Source: Triparma columacea
Taxonomy: Eukaryota; Sar; Bolidophyceae; Parmales; Triparmaceae
Length of the DNA stretch: 18,388 nucleotides
Assembly (NCBI GenBank): GCA_030267965.1
Contig: BRYA01000633.1
Location: 1-18,388, forward strand
Direction of reading: 5' to 3'
Below the pieces are notes generated by a model. That model saw nothing but the letters and a program-made list of their open reading frames with translations, did no database searches and had not been told where the DNA came from. Positions 1 through 8,866 of the stretch are shown here, in pieces. Each line of letters opens with the position of its first letter. Position 1 is the stretch's first letter. Position numbers and translations under genes: made by a program.

Positions 1-61
1 TCTCGCCCAGCCCCCCCCCCCCCTCCTTGAGGTCATCGTCCACAAGTCACTCTAATCTCAC

Positions 62-176
62 CTTCGCCGCTTGTTGAAGTCCTCTGAAGTACCTGCCTCG
101 AGATGGCCGAGTGCTTGGGTCCGGTGGTGCTGTCGTGACCGATTTCTCCCTGCTCACTCTTCGGAGCGTTACTCAT
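62..176 (-). CDS. Possible 5' exon of an unrecognised gene running off the left edge
   Basis: An ATG at 176-174 opens 38 codons (beginning MSNAPKSEQGEIGHD) that run to a GAAG|GTGAGA donor at 62/61. That donor matches the one used by most introns in this window, so a first coding exon followed by an intron leaving the left end is possible. The reading frame also extends upstream to an ATG at 314, and either start could be right. The peptide is polar and rich in Ser, Thr and Gly, and I recognise no domain in it. With only one exon visible this could be a chance ORF. Its support is the donor alone. Confidence 0.22.
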
Positions 177-807
177 CCTCGTCAAACCTTCTTCCTTATG
201 CTTGTGAAGCTTACAGTGGTTGCTGTAATCTGCGGAGACGATGGAAATGAGGAGTGAGCCAAATAATCTACCATCACAATGGTTTCGCCAAGGGAAACGA
301 CAGGACGCCCACACCCAAGCCGGGATTGTTCTTAAGTGTTGATAGATTCCCCTTGTTCTAAACAGCCTTGGCGAAATCTGATGCTTGCTTTGGGAAGAAA
401 ATCACACGAGTCCTCCCAGTCATTGATTCCCGTCGATTTTTAGCATACTATAAGTGACAGCGGTCGATGTTAACATGACCAGGGTCTAAATCCCTTAGGA
501 ATGGCTAAAAATTTGGCCCCAACTGAACCCCCTTGGCCCACGAAACACCATGCAGGTTGTCCTCCCAACACCAACTTCACGCGGTTTTAACGGGAAGCCT
601 AGAAAGTAGATGGAAGAGAAGGACTCTCACTTTATCTCAAGTCCCGATTGCGTACTCACAAGCGAAGAAATTAGAATTTTATCCTCTCGTGATAAAGGAC
701 CCCAAATTCGATCAAAACTCTCCGAATTAATTTGGTTTCTCTTGAAATATAATTCCAAACCTAAAAAATGGTGCGATTTCATGTATCCACATTAGGGTAT
801 GACCTCA
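177..807. other. Intergenic stretch, no supported gene
   Basis: Several short ORFs occur here (for example two overlapping plus-strand frames between 533 and 795), but they lack recognisable domains, amino-acid conservation patterns or splice partners. The sequence is of moderate GC content, without clear tandem repeats. It would contain the 3' flank of the riboflavin reductase gene ending at 808 and, if the left-edge exon is real, that gene's 5' flank. Confidence 0.5.
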
Positions 808-1952
808 TTACAACAACCCCCTCCCCCCCCCTCCCCCCTTCCCCCCCTCATTCTTCGCCACCCAAACGACGTCCTTCCCAATCTTAAAGAACTTCCCTTC
901 CACCCCCTTCTTCATCCTAACTCTCCCCCCCTCCCCCCCCCACCATTTCCCCCCCACCGTAACCACTACAACGTCCCAGCACTCTTCATCAATCCACCTC
1001 TGCAATGTCCCAGGTCCCCCCTCAACGATAACCTTCGCCCCCCCTCCCCCCTTAAGTCCGTCTAGCGACTTTTTAACACCCCAAGCTGTACCACCTGTTA
1101 CTATGCAATCACGTTTACGACCCATCCGACAGGTAGGGCCGTTTAACCAATCCTTAACCTCGTCTACCCTCCCCGTTAATACTACGGGGACGAGACCGTT
1201 GTCAATGTGGTAAGGGAGAAGGCGAGGGTTGTCGGAGAGGAGTGTTGACGAACCGATTACTATGTAATCGGCGAGGGAACGGAGGTGACCGTGGGTTAGG
1301 GACATGGTCTGAGGGGTTTAGAGGATGAGGTTAGGGGAACGTAGGAGGGGAAGGGATATTTGAGGGGGCGGTTTGGGGTGAGGGGAAAATGTGTGAAGGT
1401 AGAATCAAAGGTTGGTGGATGGAGGTAAAAAGTTAGGTGCATCGTTGTGCAATGACGGAACCGCGGAACAGTGATGGAACGACGGAACGATTGTGGAACA
1501 AGGAAGGTGCTACGACGGTGCGATTACAATCCTAGCATGGTCCTAGTACGGTCCTAGTACGGTCCTAGTACGGTCCTAGTACGGTCCTAGTACGGTCCTA
1601 GTACGGTCCTAGTACAGTCCTAGTACGTCCTCAGTCACCATGTGTCCTCCCTCTTATCTGTTTCTCTCTACCCTCCATCTCTCACCTCTTCGCAAGATAT
1701 CTGCGCATTCTCCCTCTGTTCGTCTGGGGATATTACACCACCTGGAGTCTGAGCGAAGGACAGGATCGTCCATCCGGATGGGGATGATGGTAGGATGGAG
1801 GATATGTAAGATGCTACTGAAGAATAATGGTTTGCAGTGGATGGGGTACCTGCTGCTGGTGGGGCACCTGCTGCTGGTGTACCTGCTGCAACATTGGTGA
1901 TTGTGAGGATAGTTATGATGAATATTATGAGTAATTTGTGTGTGTAAGTCAT
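808..1952 (-). CDS. RIB7: RIB7/RibD-C-type riboflavin biosynthesis pyrimidine reductase, with N-terminal signal peptide
   Basis: Two exons, 1952-1686 and 1308-808, joined in phase 0 across a GTGAGA...CCCCTCAG intron of 377 nt, give 255 aa; yeast Rib7 is about 244 aa. The enzyme family reduces the ribosyl group of the pyrimidine phosphate intermediate of riboflavin synthesis with NADPH. The junction falls inside a conserved block: exon 1 ends ILSFAQTPGGVISPD...SCEE and exon 2 continues TMSLTHGHLRSL, which follows the family's TYAQSLDG...MTHxLR pattern. Next come GSSTLLSDNPRL (about residues 108-119) and VEGG (184-187), the nucleotide-binding signature. There is no deaminase domain, so this is a stand-alone reductase; I cannot tell a Rib7 substrate order from a RibD one. 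Residues 1-23 form a hydrophobic signal peptide, followed by an Ala/Pro/Thr/Ser-rich linker, suggesting ER or bipartite plastid import. An in-frame stop at 2018-2016 with no ATG in between supports the start. The C-terminal tail is Gly-rich and coded by G runs. Confidence 0.82.
1530..1627. repeat. 11-bp tandem repeat (minisatellite) inside the RIB7-like intron
   Basis: About nine copies of TCCTAGTACGG stand head to tail. The first copy differs (TCCTAGCATGG), six internal copies are identical and the last ones decay. The array sits wholly inside the 377-nt intron of the riboflavin reductase gene and probably explains why this is the longest intron in the window. The near-identity of the copies points to recent expansion. 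Confidence 0.9.
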
Positions 1953-2407
1953 GAGAGTGTTGTTGTTGCGTTGTGTTGTTGTTATATTGAATGATTTTGG
2001 ATGTGTCGAGGATGGTCAAGTGTGCTTATGCTCAATTATATCCCCATCCCTATTGTATTCAATGAATTTGATGATATATAATACAAATTAGATGATACGT
2101 TAATGTTAGTGAGGTTTTATGTCTCGCTAATGTTCATAAATTGAGAGAAATGAGAAGTTAATGAGTCCACTCTGGACTGCTTGGATTTTTTGCCCAAATA
2201 AATTTCGAACAAACCTTGATCTGGCTTTCGTCTATAAATCATATTACGATACAAATATAACATCTGAGACGCTTATTCTCACATAAATATCCCTATAAAC
2301 GTATCGATACTCTCTCTATCATCTAGTAGGGCTTTAAATTACTACATCCATTCTCGAATTGGTTGAATTGGTTTGCTTGTTCATCCTCATTCTCCCACAA
2401 GACAACA
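1953..2407. promoter_or_regulatory. Shared 5' region of the divergent RIB7-like and CCDC57-like genes
   Basis: This 455-bp interval separates the start codons of two divergent genes, so it must hold both 5' UTRs and promoters. It is more AT-rich than the flanking exons and has TATA-like strings (near 2074-2083 and 2233-2240), but no element can be assigned with confidence. I see no gene in it. Confidence 0.4.
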
Positions 2408-5400
2408 ATGGCGTCAACTCCACCTGTACCCCCTCCAATAGGAGCCACGCCTATTACGAACTCAGACATCAAGTCGTTGATTATAGAGAAGGAAGAGGAG
2501 TTGCAGAGCCTAACTAATTATCGCCTCGAGTCTCTGCAGGTGAGTTTGGAGCAAAACCGGAGTTTGGCGAAAACTTGGCTCAGATAGTGCGCTCAGATAG
2601 TGCGCTCAGATAGTGCGCTCAGATACCCTCCTCCCAACCCACCCACCTCTCCCCCCCCACACCCTACACCCTACCCCTGCAGTCTCTCCTGTCCCAAAAG
2701 TCCTCTCATTTAACCTCAGTAATGTCTCAATTCAACAAGCTCCGTGAGGATTTCGAGTACAACGTAAAGGTAGTCGAGGGTCGCGACCGCGAGCTCAAGC
2801 GTTACGAGGATTACGTCGGAGCCTTGGAGAGGAAGGTTGAGGAGGCTGCTGAGGAGGTTAGGTGAGAGTTGGGAATGAGGGCGGACATATTTGAGAAGAC
2901 GACACACAGAACAAGGAGATTACTTTAAGAAGTGGAACCTTCTCACACGGCAACCCACCTTGACCTTACTCGCTTCGCTCGCTCGCTTTCCTATTAGGAG
3001 GCTTGAGGTAGTTCGCAGTGAGGACATGGACCGTTCTCGTAAGGAGGTCCTCGGCGTCAAGGAGGAGGTAGACTTCTGGCGCAGTAAGTTCGACTCCATG
3101 GTAAAAGAGTCCGACGAGTCCCGTTTCAAGTTTGAGCGTGAGCGTGACTCCATGCTCCGCGACGTCGAGGAGGGTCGTAGGGAGCAGCAGAGGATCACGA
3201 GGGAGAGGGAGGAGGACATGGAGGCGCAGAGGAGGGAGGTTACGGGGACGTTCGACGAGGTTTTAAGGGTCAGGGAAATGGAGGGACGGAGAAGGGAAGA
3301 GGAACTAAAGAACTCACTGAGAGAGGTGGAGTCGAGACTTTCGGACGCTATGGGACAGGTGGAGATATGCAGGGGGAGGGAGGTCGACCTTAGAGCGCAG
3401 GCTGAGAGGGATAGGGCGAGCGCAGAGGAGGTGAGAATGAAATGAAATCCAGTCCCCAAAAAATAAGACAACTCCTCACTCCGATTCTTAACCCGACGCT
3501 CATCATCAGGCGGAGAGGGCGCTCCGACAGACGCGGTGGGCTTGCGAGGATCAGTTGCGTGTAAACTCCGGTGCGCTAATGGAGAAGGGCCGGCTCCTCG
3601 AAGAGACCAAGAAAGTCAAGGACGAAATGACAGAGGAGTACGAAAGGAAAATGGGGGAACTCCTAGGGAGCTTGCACGAAGTGGAGAAGGCGTTCGTGGA
3701 ACAGAGAGCGAAACACACGGCAGAGGCAGCGCAGTTGAACCAGGTGAGAATTGAAGGGAAGGGGGGGGCAAAACAAAGTATATATCGACTATCCACACAA
3801 CACGTGACTAACACACAACACGTGCCCGCAGTTGAAGGACGAGACGGTTCGAAAACAGAGGGAGAAACTAGAGGGGGTCATAGAGGCGCTCACTAACAAG
3901 GTCAGCCAGGGGGAGGCTCGGATCGAGATGGTTGAGAACCAGTGGCAGGACGACAGGAAGGACTTTGAGGGTAAAGTCAGGTCGATTCAGGACAAGGCCA
4001 GGGCCGAGGGGGCGGAAATGCTCAGGAAGCTAACCAAGGCCGAGGAGGAGGCCCGGGACGCTAAGAGCAGGGCCTTCACGGCCGAGACTGAGAGGAACAA
4101 CGAAGGCGACAGGATCAAGGAAATGGCCACGAAGGAGAGGGAGCTCCAGGTCATGGTGGAGGGGCTTAGGGCGGAGCTCGCGAAGGCAGACGGGGGGGTG
4201 GAGGAGGCGAGGAGACTAAGCAAGGACAGGCTGGGGGCGATGCAGAGGGAACATGAGAGGGTCATCGAAAAGATGGAAGACGAGAGGGAGAAGGAAGTCA
4301 GAGAGATGAAGGGACATGTAGACAGGTGAGAAAGGAGGGCAGACTTAAGCTTAGAACGTAAATGTTGACTCTCTAGCTTCTCTGACGCAAACCCCTACCT
4401 CCCCACACGCAGGATACAAGCGGAGATGAGGTCCATGGAGGACAAGGTCAGGCAGGGTGAGGATGAGGCGAGTCGGCTTCGCGCCGAGCTCCACGGAACG
4501 AAAATGAGGATGAGGTTCAACGAGGGTACCTCGGCGATCGGTGCGGACACCGGGGCGTTCGGGATCATCAATCAACAGCCAAGCCCAATGTTCAGCGACG
4601 ACATGGGGCCCGCGACACCACTGGTTATCGAGAGCATGGGAGAGGGGAGCGCGTTCGGGAAGGACGCCGAGCTGGAGAAGGAGAACAGGAAACTCAAGGA
4701 TATGGTCGGGATGATGAGGAAGGAGATGGAGGAGCTGACCGCGGAGCTGATGTCGCCCCAGGGGGATGAGGGAGGAGGGGTAAGCAAGAGGGCGGTTGAG
4801 GCGCTCGAGCAGCAGCTGGTCCACGCGAGGGAGTACGTCGTGGTGCTTCAGGGGGGGGGAGGAGGAGGGGATGCTCAGGAGGCACGTCAAGGAACTGACG
4901 GCGACGATCGACGACCTGAGGTTCGAAAACGAGAGGTACAACAGGAACGTCAAGAGCCTGAGGAACCAAGTTATGGAACTAGAGAGGCAGATTGCCATCT
5001 CGGACGAGGCCGCAAGCAGGGGGAAGATGCCTAGCCAAAAGACCGTGGAGGCTGAGATCAAGGTAAAGGAGCTGGAGGACAAGCTCGGGGAGACGAACCT
5101 CGAGCTCAAGACCATCATGGGGGACCGCGACAGACTCCTCGACCTCAGCAACAAGCTCCGCGTCGACATGATGAGAGCCAGCCCCAAGAAAGAGCCCCCC
5201 TCTGGGTACGAGGACGAGATAGACGGGGACGTCAATAACAATCCGGCGAGCAGGCAACTGGCAGAGGTCATAAGGAAGAGCGAAGCCAAGGTGGCTGCCA
5301 AGTACGAGAGCAAGATAGCGGACATTGAGTCCTCGCTGAGGAACCTAAGCGAGCACAACAGGATGGTGAGGACTGCGGTAGACAAGTGGGGGGGGGCAAC

Positions 5401-5785
5401 AATGGACGGGATGCACGTCCCGGGGATGAGGATTGGCGGTCTGGATGAAGACGAGAAGAACGGGAGCTTGATGGACGCGAGGAGGGCGCTTCTTGCCGCG
5501 AAGGAGGACCTGGTGGGAATCGGGGGGGCCGGGTCGGGGTGGGGGGACTTTGGGTCGGGAGTGCCGCTGGATAATTTGGGGATGGGGGGGGGGAACGGAG
5601 GGATCGGATACAGCAGGCCCACGATGCTCAGGAGCGGGGGGGGGTACAGCAGCAGCGTCATGACAGACAGCCAGAGGGAGGCGAAGGAAAGGCTGGCGAG
5701 GAGCCAGAGGAGGAGGATTGAACTGCTGAACGAAAGGAGGAAAGTCAGGAACTGGAACGTCAAGGATGATGGGGAGGAGGATTGA
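2408..5785 (+). CDS. CCDC57: CCDC57-like centrosomal/microtubule-associated coiled-coil protein, one frame break
   Basis: Six exons: 2408-2539, 2683-2861, 2998-3430, 3510-3743, 3832-4325 and 4413-5785. All introns are GT-AG, with GTGAG donors. The product is about 947 aa (human CCDC57 is about 915), mostly charged coiled coil. Recognition rests on the N-terminal KLREDFEYNVKVVEGRDREL block, which matches the CCDC57 LxEDFxYNLxxLExRDxELxRY pattern, the preceding KEEELQSL helix, and a later LEKENRKLKDMVGMMRKEM segment resembling the human protein. The tail is Gly-rich with a basic KVRNWNVKDDGEED end. Human CCDC57 binds microtubules and centriolar satellites and acts with CEP63 in centriole duplication, so a similar basal-body role is inferred. 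Coding shifts from one frame to the next at a run of nine Gs (4851-4859): the exons sum to one nucleotide more than a multiple of three. An upstream in-frame ATG exists at 2363, but the start at 2408 is preferred. Confidence 0.7.
2578..2625. repeat. 13-bp tandem repeat in intron 1 of the CCDC57-like gene
   Basis: The unit GCTCAGATAGTGC is repeated exactly 3.7 times within the 143-nt first intron (2540-2682), between the donor and the pyrimidine-rich acceptor. It is a short intronic satellite with no coding consequence. Confidence 0.9.
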
Positions 5786-5974
5786 AGAGGCAAGCCCGAA
5801 ACGTTAAAACGGTGATGGTTTATAGAAAAACTCTTGTTTGGCATATTGATGTGAAAGCCGGCGATGATGGAGAAAGGGGGGGGGATTAAGATAAAGCCCA
5901 TTTTTATGTCATTTTGATTTCAGTTTTTAAACCTAACTGGAGACTCCACTTCTCCGTTTGGCGCCTTTTAACAA

Positions 5975-6618
5975 CTAGTTGAACTCCTCGTTCTCTCGTG
6001 GCTGAGCGAGCTTTCTGTTCGCCGTAACCTTCATTTCCGCAACGATGCCCTTGAGCACCTCGTGTATCCCCATTTGCCGGTTCCAGTTCTTGGTGGCGGC
6101 AAGCTTGCTCTCGATGACTGTTCCGTCCCTCTGGTTGACGCAGGGCAGATTGACCTTGGTGACGAACTTGATCAAGGGGGGTACGGTGGGGTAATCATCT
6201 GTGCAGACTACCACAAGGCTGTAGAACCTATTGTCGTAGGGGGTCTGGGGAGGGCCCATGATGGAGGCATTCCAGGTGGTAAGGAAGGTGTCATCGGGGA
6301 CGGCCAAGCCGAAGGTAATGGTCCCATCTGTGACTCCCTTCTCGGAAGCCTCGAGCTCCTCAAGAAGTTTGAAGTTTCTGGGAACTGATGGGTGGGGTTA
6401 GTGATGGGTAAGGGGGGTAATGGGTTGTGTTTGAGGTGAAGGAGGGGCAAAATGGAGAAGATATGTTTGATCAAAGGCAAATTTAGAGCAACCTCTTAAG
6501 AGAAGCGGAAGCAACTTGGAGAACTCATTTTATCCTCATACGTTCGCCTACAGCCCCCATGTGCCATTGCGGTCTAAAGCTTACCAATTACAATCTCCCC
6601 GGTAGTCGTGGTCTGCAT
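5975..6618 (-). CDS. MMS2: Ubiquitin-conjugating enzyme E2 variant, Mms2/UBE2V type
   Basis: Exon 1 (6618-6585, 34 nt) and exon 2 (6384-5975) join in phase 1 across a GTAAGC...CATCAG intron of 199 nt. The product is 147 aa, against 145 for human UBE2V2. The splice creates VPRNFKLLEELE at residue 12, the hallmark N terminus of these variants that packs on Ubc13. This is followed by GVTDGTITFGL, GPPQTPYDNRFYSL, YPTVPPLIKFVTKVNLPCVN and a C-terminal helix with KLAQP. The cysteine in NLPC is the one also present in yeast Mms2 and is not an E2 active site; the HPN and active-site Cys segment of true E2s is absent. Family role: partner of Ubc13 in making Lys63-linked ubiquitin chains for error-free DNA damage tolerance. 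The tiny first exon explains why a simple ORF scan misses the N terminus. Confidence 0.93.
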
Positions 6619-7131
6619 TTCTCTTGGTAGGGGCTGTGTTTATAGGTGGAGATAGATTGTCTCTGTCCGACTTCGTAAATCCTCGTTGACCAGTTTAATA
6701 TTTTTTCCACTGCCAAAGAACGCTCATAACTTGGATGAAATTAAAGTAACCATCTCGGCAAAGCGCATTGGACAATATCAGCAAAATATTAGCTTGTCAT
6801 AACGTCACATAAAGAAATTTAAAGGTTCATGGACTGAAGGTTAAATAAAACGCTCTGGGCGTAAATACCAAGATTGAATTCCCGTGATCGACACCTCATC
6901 TTTCTCACTCTCGCGTGTTGAATTTCCAACGCAATTCCCCGATGGATAGACACCTTGAATAAACACCTTTCCCAAACATGAGGAACAGCCCACACGCCCG
7001 GATCCATCTCCAAAACCAAGGGACTTGAGCTCCCCGAATTCTTGTATTTTACCTCTCTCGTCAAGGGCAACCCTCAAAACAAACTACATTAGACTCCAGT
7101 TGCACCGTTTTAGACCCCCAGATACTTAAGA
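6619..7131. promoter_or_regulatory. Shared 5' region of the divergent MMS2-like and E2-like genes
   Basis: These 513 bp lie between two divergent start codons. Reading the minus strand there is a TATAAA-like string (about 6647-6652) some 30 nt ahead of the MMS2-like ATG, which would leave a very short leader. Two overlapping minus-strand ORFs (6819-7077) show no domain or conserved pattern and were not accepted. No other structure is evident. Confidence 0.35.
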
Positions 7132-8755
7132 ATGCTCCAAATTCACAGAGCTAGCCGCCATTTGGCGCGGGCTTGCTGGCATAAAACTCAACTTCCCTCT
7201 ACAGCTCCGTTCGCCCAATATGCCTGTCGAATGATGTCAACGGATCTTCCTGACCACGAAGTTGTCGGAATGCCCGCTCTCTCCCCCACAATGGAAGTAG
7301 GGACCCTTTCTTCGTGGAAGGTTGGTCTAGGCGATGAGTTTGCTGCTGGTGACGTACTGGCTGAGATCGAGACCGACAAGGCGTCGATAGACTTTGTGAC
7401 TGAGGACGACGGGGTGGTCGCCAAGCTCCTTGTATCTGAGGGTTCAGAGGTTGCTGTTGGTGCCCCCATCATGATCACCGTTGAGGAGTCCAGTGATGTT
7501 GCTGCATTCGAGAACTACGCTGTTGATTCCTCCTCCGAAGCTTCCTCCGCCCCTTCCTCCTCCCCCCCCCCACCAACCTCCTCCCCCGCTGCCGCCACCT
7601 CCCCCTCCCCCCCCACTGACCTCCCCAACTCCCTTCTCCCAGAGTTCATCCTTACCCCAGCAGCCCGTCATATGTCCCAGTCCACCGGAGTTGACGCCAC
7701 CGTCCTCTACCCCGGCTCTGGCCTCAAGGGCCGCGTCACCAAGGGCGATGTCATAATGGCACTGAAGGAAGGCAAGGTCCTTCCTCCCCTATCTGCCTTC
7801 TCCCATGCTGCCCCCGTACCAGCCGCAACCCCAGCCGCACCAGCGCCCCCCGCCCCTGCCGCTGCGACCTCAAACTTCATCACCACCAGCTCAACCTACA
7901 CGGACGTTCCTAACTCCTCCATGCGCAAGGTGAGAAAAGGGGACGCAGTGAAGGCATTGACGCAACACATTCCGCCCTCATCCACCCACTAACCTAACCC
8001 TTCCTGCCACTCGTTTCACTCCCCGCCGCCCCCCCCCGTCTTCAGGTGATCGCGAAACGCCTCACACAGTCCAAGTCGGAAGTCCCTCACTTCTACACGA
8101 CTGCGGAGGTTCCCCTAGACGATGGCCTCGCCCTCCGCAAGTCCCTCGCCAATGATCACGGTGTGAAGGTCTCCGTGAACGACCTCGTTATAAAGGCGAG
8201 CGCGTTAGCCCTCCGCGACTTCCCTGCTGTTAACCTCTCTCCAACTGTCGATATCAGCGTAGCTGTTGCGACGCCCTCGGGACTCATCACTCCCATCGTG
8301 CCGCAGACTGACACGCTGGGGCTGAGCCAGATATCGTCAAAGGTCAGGGACCTTGCGACCAGGGCTAGGGATGGGAAACTCCAGCCTGAGGAGGTGAGAG
8401 AATGGGCTCAAAGCGTCGGCGGGCACATTATCTCATCCACTAACACAAACCCTCTCCGCGGCTCTTTCGCTCGCTACAGTACCAGGGAGGTTCCTTCACC
8501 ATAAGCAACTTGGGAATGTTTGGTATCTCCGAGTTCTCCGCTGTTATCAATCCCCCCCAAGCCGCCATCCTCGCTGTGGGCGGTGGTATCTCCAAGCTTG
8601 TGCCCCCTGTTGACGGAAAAGGGCCACCGGAGGAGAAGACCATGATGACGGCGAGGCTTTCGGCGGACAGGGAGAAAATTGACGAGGCTACCGCTGCAGC
8701 TTTCATGCAGGCGTTCAAGAAATACTTGGATGATCCAAAGCTCATGGTCTTGTGA
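7132..8755 (+). CDS. PDHX: Mitochondrial pyruvate dehydrogenase E2-like subunit lacking the catalytic His (E3-binding-protein-like)
   Basis: Exons 7132-7929, 8046-8393 and 8480-8755 join in phase 0 to give 473 aa. Residues 1 to about 36 are Arg-rich, without acids, and end ACRMMST, a plausible mitochondrial presequence. A single lipoyl domain follows (about 42-120), with the lipoylation site ETDKASIDF at Lys83. After a Pro/Ser linker comes a peripheral-subunit-binding domain (about 171-212, TPAARHMSQSTGVD...KGRVTKGDV), another Ala/Pro linker, and a full acyltransferase fold starting MRKVIAKRLTQSK, with VAVATPSGLITPIV and FTISNLGMFGI. At the active site the usual SADHRxxDG reads SADREKIDEA: the catalytic histidine is Arg446 and the glycine is Glu451, while Asp450 remains. 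The product therefore probably cannot transfer acetyl groups and resembles animal PDHX, which anchors E3 in the complex. It could instead be a diverged E2 paralogue; the family assignment itself is clear. Confidence 0.9.
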
Positions 8756-8866
8756 GACTGATGAGAATCCCCACCAAAGAAATGTGAAACGAAATATCAA
8801 TTTGTTTCTCAAAACGCTTGTGTTTCTTATTCGATCCCCCCCCCCGATCCTCATACCACCGCCTGT

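Noticed and set aside
799..1065. Pro/Leu-rich plus-strand ORF opposite RIB7-like exon 2
   Set aside because: It is a shadow of the Gly-rich reductase C terminus on the minus strand.
1530..1627. CRISPR-like array
   Set aside because: The 11-bp units are directly adjacent without spacers and lie in a eukaryotic intron; this is a tandem satellite.
1654..2019. 121-codon minus-strand ORF overlapping RIB7-like exon 1
   Set aside because: It is Thr/His/Asn-rich without any motif, while the overlapping frame gives the signal peptide and conserved reductase N terminus.
4780..4851. Possible 72-nt GTAAGC...TTCAG intron that might remove the CCDC57-like frame break
   Set aside because: Its length is a multiple of three, so removing it does not change the frame, and it would delete sequence that reads as good coiled coil.
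4351..5901. 516-codon ORF on the minus strand opposite the last CCDC57-like exon
   Set aside because: It mirrors the purine-rich coding strand (GAG/AGG becoming CTC/CCT), giving Ser/Leu/Pro-rich low complexity with no domain; the plus strand holds coiled coil in continuous splice-compatible frames.
6819..7077. Two overlapping minus-strand ORFs of about 80 codons between the MMS2-like and E2-like genes
   Set aside because: They have no domains and no splice partners, and they sit in the shared 5' region of two divergent genes.
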